Shown: positions 33,361 to 45,800, counted from the first letter of the stretch. The stretch: 64,000 nt of DNA from Thereva unica (GCA_949987705.1 OX465281.1:178326516-178390515), one strand, 5' to 3'. Notes: generated by a model from the sequence alone, not told the origin. Numbers and translations are program-made.

Positions 33361-33679
33361 GCATTATGTCACGGTAGTTTTGGAAAGTAGTTAGTCGTTG
33401 TCATAAAGCCGCGTATTGGCGTTGTCAGTTCTTTCACTCTTCCTTCTACCTTCTTTCGGACTAGTGCTTGCTGTCCGACCTGGTGTCTTTTTCGCCTTGT
33501 CTTAAATTTATGACACTAATGCTAGTTTCCGTTTTTAGTACTGTTCTTGTTCACAAACAAGATTCTTCTCTCAGGTTTTTTTCGCTTATGAATACCTTTT
33601 GCTTCTCTTCTAAACGTTTTTCTACGAGGGAGTGAACCGTGAATTTTCCAACCTGATGTGGTAAATGACCCTCCTATAA
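33361..33679. other. Unassigned DNA
   Basis: No recognisable feature; flanked by LINE debris. Confidence 0.35.
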
Positions 33680-34240
33680 CCTCCATGACCATTTAGGAAC
33701 TATATGAGGCAGAAACTCATTTCCTTATGTTCCCTTAACCTATGTATGAGTCTATGGTCCATCTGCTCTTAGTAGACTCGTCCCGTCCCACCTCCTCTGC
33801 CATGTTGCAATGCACTGACTTGGAGCCCATCGGAGTTCGCTGAACTCCTCTCTTTCATATTCCGGGTCGTCAATCTCTTGCCATCCATTGCAAGAATATC
33901 AATGGGGATCATTCCTGCTATTGTAGTAACCGATACGCATAGTTATTTTCCTCCTACTGCCTGCTATATCCACTAGCGCTGCAGGAGCCGTTGGCTTGGT
34001 CTGGGGACCCCCTATATTAGGCAGCATCCTTGCAAGTGCTGCGCTGATGACGGAGCTTTATCCGCTGTGACCGCCAAGTGCATCCCGAAGCTGAGCCTTG
34101 GATCAATCATCAATCCCAAAGACCTTGGTGGGACTGGAAGTGGGTGACCTGGTCACTTACTCTCACCGGTATGATCTCCACGTTTACCCGCTTGCTGACT
34201 AACACTACTTCCATTTTAAGCTCAGCAAGCAGCAACCAGC
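33680..34240 (-). mobile_element. R1-like LINE fragment, RT thumb region
   Basis: Minus-strand translation gives AELKMEVVLVSKRVNVEI and then AALARMLPNIGGPQ. The latter is the characteristic R1-clade block (LarLMPNiGGP) following the K-YLGV motif. Several stops; no catalytic core. R1-type elements normally insert in 28S rDNA, but no rDNA flanks are visible here. Confidence 0.6.
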
Positions 34241-34323
34241 ATTCTCCAGCCACGTTTTTATCTCTCATATCGTTTGGTTCGCACTTAGAGGCACTATTGG
34301 ATCACGAAGTTGTATGTAATATA

Positions 34324-34556
34324 CACTACCGCTCAAAAGTATTGGGCCACCCTGAAAAATGAGTTTATTCGGGGTCAGGGAGTTAATTAAAATTTTTTTG
34401 ATGAACAATAGTTGTTTTTTATTTAAATTTAAATTAAGAATATATAAAATCAAAATAAATAATCAAAATAATAAAATCATTTTACAACAAAAAATTGTCG
34501 ATAAATATGGAAAATTCAAAAATATCAGGGTGGCCTAATACTTTTGAGCGGTAGTG
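34324..34556. mobile_element. 233 bp Tc1/mariner-type MITE
   Basis: The TIRs begin CACTACCGCTCAAAAGTATT and match for 31 of 32 bases (left GGGCCACCCTGA, right AGGCCACCCTGA). The element is flanked by TA dinucleotides at 34322-34323 and 34557-34558, the target duplication of Tc1/mariner elements. The internal sequence is AT-rich and non-coding. The TIR sequence itself is of the type found in many animal Tc1 families. Confidence 0.85.
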
Positions 34557-35639
34557 TACATATGTACTGTTTCGCTTGGCAATATTATGACCTTTTTTCA
34601 CTCTGTTTCCATGTTATGTGAAGATTATAAATTTAAGAAACATGAACTATTTATAATAGTAGTAGAAATAGTCTTCCTTTCACACTTCATTTGTAAGCCG
34701 GTGTCCGTTCTGAGTTGCTTACGTTAAGATTGTCTATCCTCGTCTACAAACTTTGCTTAAATTTTTACAAACAACTGTTAACTCCATTCATACGTTATAA
34801 AATTATTTATCTTATAAATTTCTTTCACGATTTCTGCTTGCTTGATCATATTATCAACTTAATCATATTATTAATAATAGTAATGGGACAGCCATAATAA
34901 AACTTACAAAAGTATCAGTATTCATTCTTTTCAACTATTCACTGATCTTCTCACACTTTTAGAATTGCTTTGTATGACCAAAACTGTGCACGAAAATTGT
35001 CCACTTTATTTGACAAAAGAAGTGACCATGTGGTATTTGTGCACCAATTCTAATGATTTAACATTATCTAAATTTGCACATAAACAACCTTTTCAGCTGG
35101 ACAAAAATGCTCAACGACTGAAGGTTGAAAAATAATTGACAATGGTTGGCGTGTTACAATTTCCATTTCTATCGGAGCTTTGTCATGCATGAAATGTGGC
35201 AATTAACTATATATCCGTCAATGACAGGTATAATTATTGAAAATGCTGAAATTTAGATTTATTGCAAAAAATTGTGTAACAAAAGAAATTATATGTTTAT
35301 AAATTTTTAGGAATATTTTATTATAGAAAGTGAAGGTATTTTCTTCCACTATCGACAATGGTGGTTAATCTCTTCAATTTTAAGCGTTACATAGTCCGCA
35401 AATTGAAATATGCCAATGAGTTTGATTTTTGTTTCAATGACCTAAAAATAATTACTGTCAGTCTGGAAAGTATGTGGAGAGCATTTTTCACAACACTAGC
35501 AAATTTTTATATCTTTTGTTTATTAATTACCTCAAAAACCATAAGAGTTATGCGGCTCTATTTGGTGCGCGTGAGTTGGTGGCGGTTGGTGCGATTTATG
35601 TTCATCTCAAGTGTGGGCTGGGAAGGGTTGTTGGTGTAA
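34557..35639. other. Unassigned DNA with an orphan frame
   Basis: AT-rich. 35358-35639 is an open frame of 93 codons with a hydrophobic middle but no family I recognise. The stretch directly abuts a LINE fragment. Confidence 0.35.
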
Positions 35640-36030
35640 GCCAGTAATCCGCAAAGGACTATAGGCCGATTAGAGTAACTTTCTTCGTGGTGGCGAGCTC
35701 GCAATAATCCAAGCAGATTATGGAAACAAGATGTTTACCAAATACGCCAACAGAAATACACTACAAGTATGTGTATTCTCCCCCTAACTGTGGAGTATAC
35801 TACAAAAGCTAGATAGAAATGGAGTTAATATAATAGCTTACGCTGACTACTTAGTGACAAAATAGTGTCAGGAGTGTTTTCAGCCATGATCAGTAAAATC
35901 ATGAAAGGATGCCACCGAGAAAAAAAATACACGTATTCAACCTTTCCAGGTGGATGGACACAGAGTGAAACTTCTAGGTCTAATCGCAGACCAAACCGAC
36001 CGATAGACAAGATAGAAGGAATGTTATATA
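35640..36030 (+). mobile_element. Degenerate LINE RT fragment
   Basis: 35770-35910 encodes, across frames, text resembling the RT palm: SPLTVEYTTK (motif B end), GVNIIAYADYLV (motif C with the second Asp replaced by Tyr) and SGVFSAMISKIMKG. This layout is typical of I/LOA/R1-related LINEs. Highly decayed. Confidence 0.5.
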
Positions 36031-36082
36031 GTCGGGAGTAGTGGAAAGACGAGGGATCATGTTGTGAAGTGAAGTCGAAACA

Positions 36083-36237
36083 TGGGCCTTAAGGGCCAAC
36101 TAGAATGCACGTAAGAACGCATGTTAGCCTACGTGACCAAAGTATGTACGTCCAATATGGCCGAACAGATTAATTTCCATGAGAGCGCATATGGTGTGCG
36201 TTTTTTACGTGCATTATTGTTGACCCTTTAAGGAATG
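36083..36237. mobile_element. ~155 bp inverted-repeat element
   Basis: The left end GGGCCTTAAGGGCCAAC and then AATGCACGTAAGAACGCA are matched inverted by TGCGTTTTTTACGTGCATT and GTTGACCCTTTAAGG at 36199-36236. Arms are ~38 bp with several mismatches. The target duplication is unclear. Probably an old MITE. Confidence 0.6.
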
Positions 36238-36559
36238 ATGAGCGTACGCCTAAACCTCTAGTACACCGAGGCCGGTAATTGCCGAAAAAGATTGCCTCTA
36301 AAACAAGATACTGGGATAACAACTTGCTCTGCCTCTTCTTTGATGTACTGTCGACGATTCTATAATTTTCAATGTCAGACAGCAAATTCTAGTTGGAAAG
36401 AATGAGTGAATTGGCGTAAACAAACTCGCGGTTTTACTCCATCGACACCCCATACTATCGCGACGAATGCTGACTTCAATGATTGAACAGGAGATGGCGC
36501 CATCGTTTATTATGCTTACAGGTAGCAAAAGGGCAAGACATTTTTTGTAAAGAGAGAAA
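36238..36559. other. Unassigned DNA
   Basis: A minus-strand frame (36298-36528) has no recognisable motif. Probably LINE debris. Confidence 0.3.
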
Positions 36560-36650
36560 GATTGTAATGGAAAGAGGAAGGACCATGTTATAGCGGGGAA
36601 TCGAACAACGGACTTCTGGAATCATAGTCAATAAACCCTAATTTGCCAAA
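36560..36650 (-). mobile_element. Degenerate SINE tRNA head
   Basis: The minus strand reads TGACTATGATTCCAGAAGTC followed by CGTTGTTCGATTCCCCGC. It aligns with the anticodon and T arms of the SINE head at 4740-4812. The A-box side is badly eroded. Confidence 0.6.
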
Positions 36651-37055
36651 ACCCTGTAACCACCCTTTTGGCCTTTGGAGAAATGCAGAAAAAACGCATT
36701 CTTGCCAGTATAGTTTGGGTTATGCAAAAATTGGGAAAATTGACATTAATATTCTGTTATCAAAAATCTCTTAACTCCTCTCAGCATGATGGGAAGGATA
36801 TTGAAATAGCACTTCACAATCTGGTGCTCAACCTGGAATGCGCAGCACTAAACAAAGAACCTCAAGCAATATATCCTTTAATATTATAGCTAGGGCTCCT
36901 AAGTAGATGAAGTCTAAGTAGCAATTTTGCTACTGTATTGACTTTATGCTCAGAGCTCGCAAACTAGTGGTCGACTGAATTTGTTTCTAGAACCTAGCTA
37001 CATCCTTCACATTTCCCTTTTGAAGTCAGCCAGTAGTCCTTTGGCCCCAGCTTAA
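36651..37055. other. Unassigned DNA; 20-mer shared with L-A
   Basis: Contains TAATATTCTGTTATCAAAAA at 36747-36766, also present at the L-A frameshift (31631-31650). No coding sequence recognised. Confidence 0.35.
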
Positions 37056-37213
37056 TTTTTTTTTTATGTGATAGGCTAGAGACTTAGGGAAAGCCCCCTT
37101 TGTACTGTTCGACAATCTATTTTTTTCCTATAGAATGTCGAACAGCAACTCTAGCCGGAAGATGAGAAGTAGAGAGAGAAGTAGGAAGGAGCTGCCACAA
37201 CCTAGCCGCGATA
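37056..37213 (-). mobile_element. SINE copy, 3' part with poly(A)
   Basis: The poly-T at 37056-37065 is the poly(A) tail. The minus strand matches the SINE 3' third: AACCTAGGTTGTGGCAGC-like start, the CTGTTCGACA/GTCGAACAG hairpin and CTAAGTCTCTAGCCTATCAC. The match to L-A in AGTACAAAGGG and CTATCACAT is even clearer here. Truncated at its 5' side, as usual for retroposed copies. Confidence 0.85.
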
Positions 37214-37439
37214 TATTTTTATTCCACTTTTTTATTTTTATGTAACTTTTATGGCGCTAACTTCTATTAGCTTAAAACTTCCAGTTGGAAACTTCAAAAA
37301 CCAACTAATAATAATATTTCGGAGAATTTATATCTGCCCATATTAAAAGGGCAGTACTCCCGGCGGATCTTAGAATCACTAAACAGCGTGAAGGGAGTCT
37401 CAACTGCCGAGGGAGTTTCCGATCCGCCGGATCTGGGCA

Positions 37440-37775
37440 TCGAGGCAATTATATTGTTCATGTGCAATTCCCTTACGAGGAAACGTGCTCCCAAATACCT
37501 GATAACGATCAAGTCGTCATAAGGTAAAATTTGGGTTTCACTTAGTGCAAAACTGGAGGTGAATATTTATAAAGATTACAGGCACATCACACTTGAAATC
37601 CACGAATATTACAAAAATTTACTTGAAACTCACGAATATTACAAAAATTGAAACAAAACAGCTGCTGGTGGGCGGCCAGTGTCATAAGTATCGGTACTAA
37701 CGGAAAGCTCCTGGCTGAAGTGTTATGCCTCCTAAAACGAGGTGACCGATAAAGCCTGTGCCGCCGCGCACCTCA
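37440..37775 (-). mobile_element. L-A LINE, 5' region and endonuclease start
   Basis: The minus strand contains the hairpin core CTCGTTTTAGGAGGCATAAC (near 37715-37740) and then AT-rich 5' sequence with a ~35 bp local duplication (AATATTCGTG repeated). Next comes the start of the endonuclease: TTTGCACTAAGTGAAACCCA equals the L-A codons for ALSETQ, followed by text equivalent to YQVSGYTL and RGIA. It ends near 37440; 37362-37440 is bounded by a 10 bp inverted repeat (CCGGCGGATC). Broken frame. Confidence 0.65.
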
Positions 37776-39176
37776 GTAGAAAACTTTAGATATGACCAAC
37801 TCTTGCTGTGATGTGGGATTATTCAGTCTGAGAATTGAGTAGCACCAGTTCATTCATACTACACCCAACTGTTGGTAGTATGAACTGAATTAAGATCGCA
37901 CCTTTTTGCGATATAACAGGTGCCTGCTTAATTATTTATTTGTTGACTTTCAACTTCGTGCCCCCGCAAAGCTCTGCATTAATTTCGCCTCTTAATGAAT
38001 AAACAAATCCCTTCACTGCAAATGGTCCTATTTTTATATAAAAAACAAAAAAAAAACAAAGTTTACTTCTTCATCTCAAGCCGCGAATCGATATAATCCA
38101 ATTAATCCGATTAGCAAAATCGATTCATTCGTTCGTAGAAAATGTTAAAAGGTTAATAAAAAAAAACAAAAAGGCGAAGTGTTTGCGAAAAAATAAATAA
38201 TATTGAAAGTTCAACGCTGAGATTTACGCCTCCGCGATGCTGTCAATGAAACGGAACCACATGGTGACGGCTGTGTGAACGTTGATGGCTGGAAGAAGAA
38301 AACAATCACAAATATTTATTGGCGCTCAACCATTTAAATCCGCACCCTGCTCACCGCCGCGCTTCTAATTTTTTGTCTAGAGATTATGTAAAAGCTTTGA
38401 ATAATAAAAAGTTGAAGGTGCGTCAAAAGTTATCAAACGCGAAACAGTTTTTGTGTGTTATTGGGGTAAGAATGGGTAAGATAAGCGCTATCATAGCTGA
38501 AATGACTGATGGACTTGTGGAGTAATAAAAAAACTTCTGAGACTAATTAAAATGATTGTTTTTTGTTTATATGCTTTTATCACGGATCTTCGTTAAATAT
38601 GCCATCAAATCGAAGAAAAACGGTAACACTAGTATTATTGGAGCAGCTTGAATTGTGAGTGAATACTCCTGTGAAATAACTAATTGCTTTGCTTGTGGAA
38701 AAGATGGTAATCACCTGGTTCTATAGTAAGTATAATCAGAAGCCTGAACTTGTAGCCAAAGTGAGCTCAAATTCTCGAGAAATTATCTGTCTTAACGGAT
38801 TTTATGATTCTTTTGCGGAGAAACTATATTGTAAATTTTGTACAATCGAAGATCAGGTTCACGATTTATCCGACATAGTTAAAAACGCTTTAGAAGTCAG
38901 CCAAATAACTCATATTAAAGATGAAAGGTATTTTTTGCAACAATTTTTTTAAATACAAATAAATCTAAACAAGCCTCCGGTAGCCCTGTGGCCATTCATA
39001 CACGACGGAACCTGTTTCTGTAGCCAAAGGTTTTGCTGCAAGTTTGTTGATGATACACCCCACAGCAGCGATCGAAGCAGCTTTTGTGTATAGTTGCCCT
39101 TTCTTTATATTAAAAAGAAAATTAAAACTGTTTTGTAATTGTTCACTATTTTACCACCCCAAAGCATTAATTTATT
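37776..39176. other. Unassigned DNA with small frames
   Basis: Frames at 38319-38525 (68 codons) and 38689-38952 (87 codons) show no known family. The second has clustered cysteines (LYCKFC) but no definable zinc motif. An A-rich run lies near 38040-38060. Possibly host intronic or intergenic DNA. Confidence 0.3.
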
Positions 39177-39408
39177 GGGCCTTATTCTGAGAGTCATGTG
39201 ACATTGCAAGTGATGTGACACTCAAATAATGGTATTCCCCGAGTCGGCTTAAGAGACATCTCTCATTTAAAATTTCCAAACATCAGTTTCATGGGGCATT
39301 CCCAGAGTAGAATGAAGTGAGTTAACTGCGTTTAAGTGCAAGTTCTTAGTCGTAATGCAACAGTCATGCAAATGTCATGTGAGTGATTCGACTCTCAGAA
39401 TAGGCCCC
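39177..39408. mobile_element. 232 bp MITE
   Basis: Ends GGGCCTTATTCTGAGAGTC (left) and GACTCTCAGAATAGGCCCC (right), inverted and nearly identical. Flanked by ATT on both sides (39174-39176, 39409-39411); TTA is an alternative reading with one-base slippage. Internal sequence non-coding. The CATGTGACAT subterminal motif is repeated in inverted form near both ends. Confidence 0.75.
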
Positions 39409-39430
39409 ATTATTTGTGGGTACTTCCCTT

Positions 39431-40215
39431 TAGGGTTTGCAAAAATACCAGAGTTTTCAATGCCGATATTGCGGTATTGGTTTTTTACGAATACCAGTAA
39501 ACCGGTATAATACCGGTACCGGTATTAATAAAAAGAAATACAATAAAAGCTATACGTAAGCATGTGTGCGCTATCGCGGGCGCATCAGTCAACGCAAAGC
39601 TTCGAAATTTTGCTTGAAGGACTGTGGGAGTCTTCCAGAAACACCTCGAAGTCCGATTTTCGAAATTCAACATGGCCGTCGAAAATGACCGAAATTCAAA
39701 ATGGCCACCCAAATATGAATTTGCAAATTGACCGAGTTCATTGAAAGTTGGTATCTAGGGGTTTTTAAAATCGCTAATAACAAATTTGTGATCAGAACTT
39801 AGAAGCTCAAAACGGCCGCGCCAATATGGCGAACGAAATTTTCCGATTCCATTGAAAGTGAAAATCTAGGGGTTTTTAAGGTTGTATCCAAAATCAGTTT
39901 TGCAGATTTGTTCTCTTTTTCATTATATCTTTTTCCTATGCTATAGGTACTCACTCACTATGCCTACTATAATTATTTTTATGAAAAATTCAAAATTTAA
40001 CGAAATATTTTTTTGCAAAGTTCATGTGAAATATTTTTTCATAGAAAATTATTTTTATTTCAAATATTTTTTTAGAAATTATACAAATTATTTGAATAAA
40101 AAAGAATTTTTTCAATACCGGCAATACCAGTATTGAACGGCATGAATACCGGTATTATAATTTTATTATTTTACTTCAAATACCGGTATACCGGATTCCG
40201 GTATTGCAATCCCTA
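39431..40215. mobile_element. 785 bp hAT-like element with ACCGGTAT end repeats
   Basis: Ends TAGGGTTTGCAA (left) and TTGCAATCCCTA (right). The flanks CTTCCCTT (39423-39430) and CTTCACTT (40216-40223) are an 8 bp target duplication with one mismatch, the hAT hallmark. Both ends carry several copies of ATACCGGTAT-like palindromes. The middle (39640-39880) has two ~110 bp units that include CATTGAAAGT and TCTAGGGGTTTTTAA, with ATGGCC/ATGGCG motifs. No transposase remains. Confidence 0.75.
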
Positions 40216-40223
40216 CTTCACTT

Positions 40224-41399
40224 CTTCCCTTGGGTCACAAGCAGAAGCACCAAAGTTTTCACCGAAGTACGAAACTCTCCAGTTATTGCATATCCGCACG
40301 CTCAAAAATAGCTTTTGCTGCAGAAGCATGCTCGCTCGTGCATGCATGATCCATAGGAACCATATGAGCGAACCCGTTTCTTTGTTGCTATGATGACATG
40401 TTTGTGACACTTTTCTCCTAGCAACCTACCCATGTTCTCAGATCGAAAGTAGAATCATAAATACCTCCACTGCAGCACGAAATTTCACTTTCTTCATATT
40501 CCCACATATCTCTTGCCCAACAAGAGCTTTTTCGTCACAAGCTTCCTTCCCGTATACTTTGAACCATAAAGCGTCAAGGAAAGTTAAATCATTATTTGTT
40601 GATTCCCACAACACCTCTCACTATCGCCTAATAACATTTTTTTAAATCTCTCCAAAATCATGTAGTTAAAAATCTAAAAAGCTTATAGAATTTTAAAGAA
40701 TATCTAGAATCCAACTATTATATTGGACGACTTGCAGAGCAGAAATAACTATTGCTGACCTTGCGAGACCACCTCAACCAAAGTATACCCCACTTAAGCT
40801 AGGAATCACCCGCACTTACATTACTACTACGCTTTTATAAAAGCAAGACAACTACATGCCAGTGTTTGTCTTTCACCATCGAGGACCATGTTCACTTTCA
40901 TCAACTCGAACTCGAATCGAACTCATTGTTGGTTGTGACTAGAAATGAGTAAATGGACCATTTACGAGAGCCGACTCGCCGGATTTTAATCGTTCAAAAT
41001 ATCCGACTTCCAGAGCTGCTTCAAAAGAATCGTCTTAAAAAAAGTTCTGTCGAATCTTCAAATGTTACAGGATCCTTATACATATGTACATGAACTTGCA
41101 ATTCGGATCTGTCACCTCAACTTATTTTGAGCTGAAAGGGCACTAAAATTTATGGTATGAAATGCTATGAAAAACTAAACAATTTCGTCGGATCCGGGAA
41201 GAATTATAAGATCCGGTCGTTCAGGAAAAGGCCGTGACTCCGACTCGGCTCAGAACTGCAAACTGATTTATTTTCACGATGCAGATCTTTGAGCTGACTC
41301 GGATCACAAAAATTAAGTTGGATGCTTCATTGTTGGCTCATCTCTTAACATGCTGGCATCGTATTAATTGAGTTTTCTTAGTGAATTTATATTTATTCT
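40224..41399. other. Unassigned DNA, possible decayed repeat 40940-41340
   Basis: 40940-41340 is rich in GACTCG/CCGACT and GGATC motifs and bounded by weakly inverted ATGAG-containing ends, suggestive of an old hAT-like element, but no duplication was found. Nothing else recognised. Confidence 0.3.
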
Positions 41400-41780
41400 T
41401 CAGCCAGCCAACCTGGCTGTGAACTTAAATTACCACATTCGATCCCGTTTCGATTTGAGGTTCCAAAACCCGTCATCCTTGGCTAGATAAGATGCAAAAC
41501 TGCGCCAACAAACTTATTGGTTATGAAGTCATTTGATCATAGACTCATTGAACCTCAGTAGGAATAGAGCAGCCCAGGTAAAACTATCAATTTTACCGCA
41601 ATTAATGTTCCATTAAAATGGGGATTTTACTGCCTCCTCCACTATGTTTTTGCCACAAACAGGACTAGTTTAATCAGCTGATTCCCACGTCGTGCGTTTT
41701 TCGAATCCCACGTTCTAACAACTCGTTTATAAATAGAACAATTCACTAGCAATACCTGAGTAAAAATAAAACACGGCTTT
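41400..41780 (+). mobile_element. Decayed L-A LINE fragment
   Basis: Matches L-A near 32550-32900: ATAAGATGCAAAACTGCGCC, ACAAACTTATTGGTTATGA, CTCATTGAACCTCAGTAGGA and later AACTCGTTTATAAATAGAAC. Heavily mutated; no tail. Confidence 0.65.
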
Positions 41781-42584
41781 ACAACGAGCGAACAACAAAC
41801 GTGATTGAAATACATATAGTCCTCGGCCATGTGAAGAGCATCGGAAGGCTGGTTGCAGGACAATACGGCCGTGCACTACACACACCCTCGGCAAGTATGT
41901 ATACTTTTGTATATAATGCTATTAAAAAAAGTTCTTTTTAATTACATATAGAGATATTATCACACACCATATTGCAATTGGGTTTAGCTATAATAAATCA
42001 GATGTGTACACAAGCGGAAAATCGTAATCCTCTCAGTCTCGTTCGTTCAATGTCGGCAGCCGGCAAAACTATAAGTTAACTTAACATTTTAGGGGAAAAG
42101 ATCGCGTAATTACTGAGAAAAACATCATGATTATCCGGTGTTCACATCCTCGAATTCAAACATATCAAAATCAAAAAATTCAACACGCTGCAATTAATTT
42201 TTTTTTGTTTTATCACTAAAATATAAACCAACGCGCACCACATACTTCACGTACAACAAACCGACGTCTAGCGAATTCTTTCCTCTTGTGCATCAATAAT
42301 CTTGTTGGATAAATCGAAAGGAACATTCATTGTACATAACGAAAATATTCAAGTTTCCATTCAACAATACATTTGGTACTGATTCTTTTATGGCTCAAAT
42401 TTGCCCGTGATTGCCCGCGTGCACAACGTACTTTTTGGCCATTTAAATGTTTTGGTTAAGTTTGACCGTTCTGAGGGCTTGTTTCCATTAAAAATAGTTA
42501 AAAAATTTTACGGCTATTACATCCCCCTTAAAAAGCCAAGCGGCCGCTGTTCGCCCGCAGTAAGTCCATTTTTTTAACTTGGGT
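41781..42584. other. Unassigned DNA
   Basis: AT-rich and no recognisable feature. Confidence 0.35.
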
Positions 42585-42765
42585 ACTTCCGAACTCATAT
42601 AGTATGGAAGATGAGGCGATGAACCCTGCATTTGAGTTCTTGGATCAATATTAGTTAGAGAATTCTGATTATGGAAAGTTGTTTCACAGTCGAATTGTTC
42701 TGTTGGTAACCGTATTCCTTGACTAAAGTGTGCGCTAGAAAATAAGGGCTGCATAGTTGGGTTTT
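42585..42765 (-). mobile_element. Decayed L-A LINE fragment
   Basis: Minus strand matches the L-A C-terminal coding region, including TTCCATACTATATGAGTTCG next to TTCAAATGCAGGGTTCATCG, and ACAACTTTCCATAATCAG. No 3' tail. Confidence 0.65.
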
Positions 42766-42869
42766 TCACATAAATAGATAATTCGAATGTTTTGTGATGA
42801 GGGTAAAATTTATTTCATAGGAGCAGTTGCTGAGTTAATGAAAAACATAAGCAGTGGTTTCGTCAAATC

Positions 42870-45800
42870 AGTTTGAGAGGGCACTTGTTCCACCACCGGA
42901 ACACCGTTTTTAAGACCTTGGTCAATGAAGATAGATGTGGAGAGATTTAATTGACTTGGATGTTACTCTCTCAATCTGGGATTTCCAGGAGAGCTTGAGG
43001 AGTGTCTTTTCAAAAGGGGATATTTACATGTGATTGCTTTTTTCAGAAAATTAAGAAAACTGATTGTGGTACTTCCATAGGTCTGCAGAAAAGTAGATTA
43101 TCTGTGTAGGTATTATGTAAACACATTGTTATAATAGCATATTTAGATAAAATATCTGACCATGTAGTTTAGAGATACTGAATTTAAAAAAAATGAAATA
43201 TCCCCTTTTGATCAGGAATTTTTATAATGCCCCCTTTTGTTCTGTACTACATGTAAATATCCCCTTTTGTATTGTACATCTCCACAGATATCCTCATTTG
43301 TTTGGTATATTATAAATTTAGTCCTTTAGTGGACGTTGTGCCAATTCTAAATCATCCAAAGATATGGGATGCCTCTTGCCTCTTTTTAGGAGGGGGGTAT
43401 GTTTTTCTGTAGCTTGTCAAATCTATATGTTTCATGGACCTTTAAGTCAACAGTGTATGTTCTTCGGACCCGTTTCTTAAAACAAATTATTCTTTTTAAG
43501 GGCCTACTACACTGAATCCAGCGATTATAGGGTGTTACGCGCCCCCAAATTGTGAGAAAACTAGCCATCCGAATTACAAAATTTAAATTGCATATTCTTA
43601 AGAAAATGTATATCTAGCTATTAGTGGTGGAAAATTTTAAAATTTTTGTCTGGTTTATTAGTAATAGTACTTTAAAGTAGGTCATCTGCGCCCCCAAAAT
43701 TCTCCTACAAATCTTCGAAAATCTTAAATTTTTTTTGATGTTTTATAAACTAGAATCAATTATCTAGCTATTAATGGTGGAACATTTTACATTTTAGTCA
43801 TTTTTCGTAAGAAAACAAGGTTTTAAACAATTTCCACACATTTTCAGACCAAAATTTTTATGTAATTTCTTCCAATTTAGTTCATCAGCTTTCCGCTTAA
43901 AGAAACCCTTGTCGCTAGTATATAATTGTATAAAGCATTCGCGTAATCTTACACGAAATCTTGTTTGTGTTGAGTAAAGCACGGAGGGGAAACTTGAAGC
44001 GCTGTTTTTGTTGCGCGCATCGCTGAAAGTTTTTCTGAAAGAAATTTCTTAAATCTGAGGGATAATCGGGTTTGATGAAATTTGAAAACTTTCAAATATT
44101 TGGCTGTTATACGATTTTGTGGAAATTAGGATGCCGGAAATTTTCTTTTATAGGGGGCGGGAGGGGTGTTTATTGTCTTTGCAATATAAAAAACCCAAGA
44201 AAATGTTTGAATAGCAGAAAATGTTGACTACCTGGGTGCAATAATTAATTTTATGATACCCTTTTTTTGCTATTAATTTTGCTATCAATAAAACATTTTT
44301 GAAGTGGGCGATTTGCAAATCGAAAGGGCGTTTTTATTTGATTCAATTTTACAACATTTATAAAAAATGTTGTGGAAATATAATTTTTTATAATAGAAAA
44401 AATTAATTTTATTGGACTTTCCGGTAACATCAAGATGTAGGATGTTTTTCTGATTGTTTAGTAAAGAGGGTGTAATACAATTAAAAATACCTGCAAGTTA
44501 CAAATATTTGAGGTCTTGTTAGTACTTAAATGTGATTCCTCAGTTTTTAGAGTTCAGATAAAATTGAAAGTGAAAGTGAGAAATTTCGGATATGAATTCC
44601 GGAAATAGTTCTGCAAATATTTCAGTAATAATCCGAAACAAGCAAAAACAAATTTTGAAATCAAACAAGAAATTTTTAAGAATCACACCTTGGAAGAAAT
44701 AATTATATGCGTATACCTTGTTGCAACATTCACAAAACTTTACTTCATTCATCCCGTACCCCGGTTCTAAATTCCAACCGGCAACATCACAGAAAATTTT
44801 CCTTGAAGATGTTTACTTCGGTTCGGTGCATTCATAAATTAAATTGCGCGCGAATGCTGCCGAAAGGCCTGTCGTGGGAAAAGCTTTTCCCCTTCGGTAA
44901 TCGTGTGAGCACTGGGAGCAGTGCAATTGCAAGAAGTGGGGATATTTGATTATATTAGTGAGGTTTTTGTTTTTGTTTTTTGACTGGGTTAGTGCAACTT
45001 TGTGAATGTATCTTTTTTTAAGCTTTCTTTAAGATTTTGTTGTTGTAGCGAAATTTTATGTCGAACTTCGCGACTGAGTGTAGTAGGGCCTTAAAGACTG
45101 GATACTTTCTAATTTGTGGTAATAAGCTTCCAAGCTTTTTATATCTTTGAGCATCCAGTCTTTTCCCAGTATTTTTAAATTACCAAATTTTTTGAAAATG
45201 TCATAATATTCATCTTTGGTGGTTATAAAACTTTTTTTCTAATTTCTTTCTCCAGCCGACCAATACCCGGTCAGCTGGGAGGAAACTATGTCCTCTTACA
45301 GGAAAGAACAATGTAACATCTTTGAGGTGTGGTGGGGATAGTGTTAATATGGTTGCATTGTTGCCTAATTATTTTTCTATGCCTTTTGGAGTTTTGTTTT
45401 AAATTACGTCATTGTAAATTTTCTTCAAATATTAATTCTTGTTAATATTTATCTATGAATGTTGTCAAATAATGAATTTGGTCGACAAAATAAGGAGTTT
45501 TTTTGTAAATATCCCCTTTTGAAACGTACACGCTATTTTAGGTGCTATTAACTGGAAATTAATCACTTTTTCTTTCAGATTAAGTTAACGAGATTGTGTA
45601 TTTTAGCATAGAGAACAAGACCTCATACTCAGTTCAAAAAAAATAAAAATTGTAAATATCCCCTTTTGAAAAGACACTCCTCTTTTGATTCAGTATTATA
45701 TCTAGATATTTAGCCTGCTTTGAGAATACCCTAGAGAGGGAGTTACACCTACATATGTTATTTCTTTCAGCAAATGGTACACTGACAGTTTTTTGTGCAT

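Noticed and set aside
33680..34240. rDNA unit with an R1 insertion
   Set aside because: The R1-like fragment has no ribosomal RNA sequence around it; it is a dispersed remnant.
40940..41340. hAT element bounded by ATGAG-containing ends
   Set aside because: Ends match only weakly and no 8 bp duplication was found.
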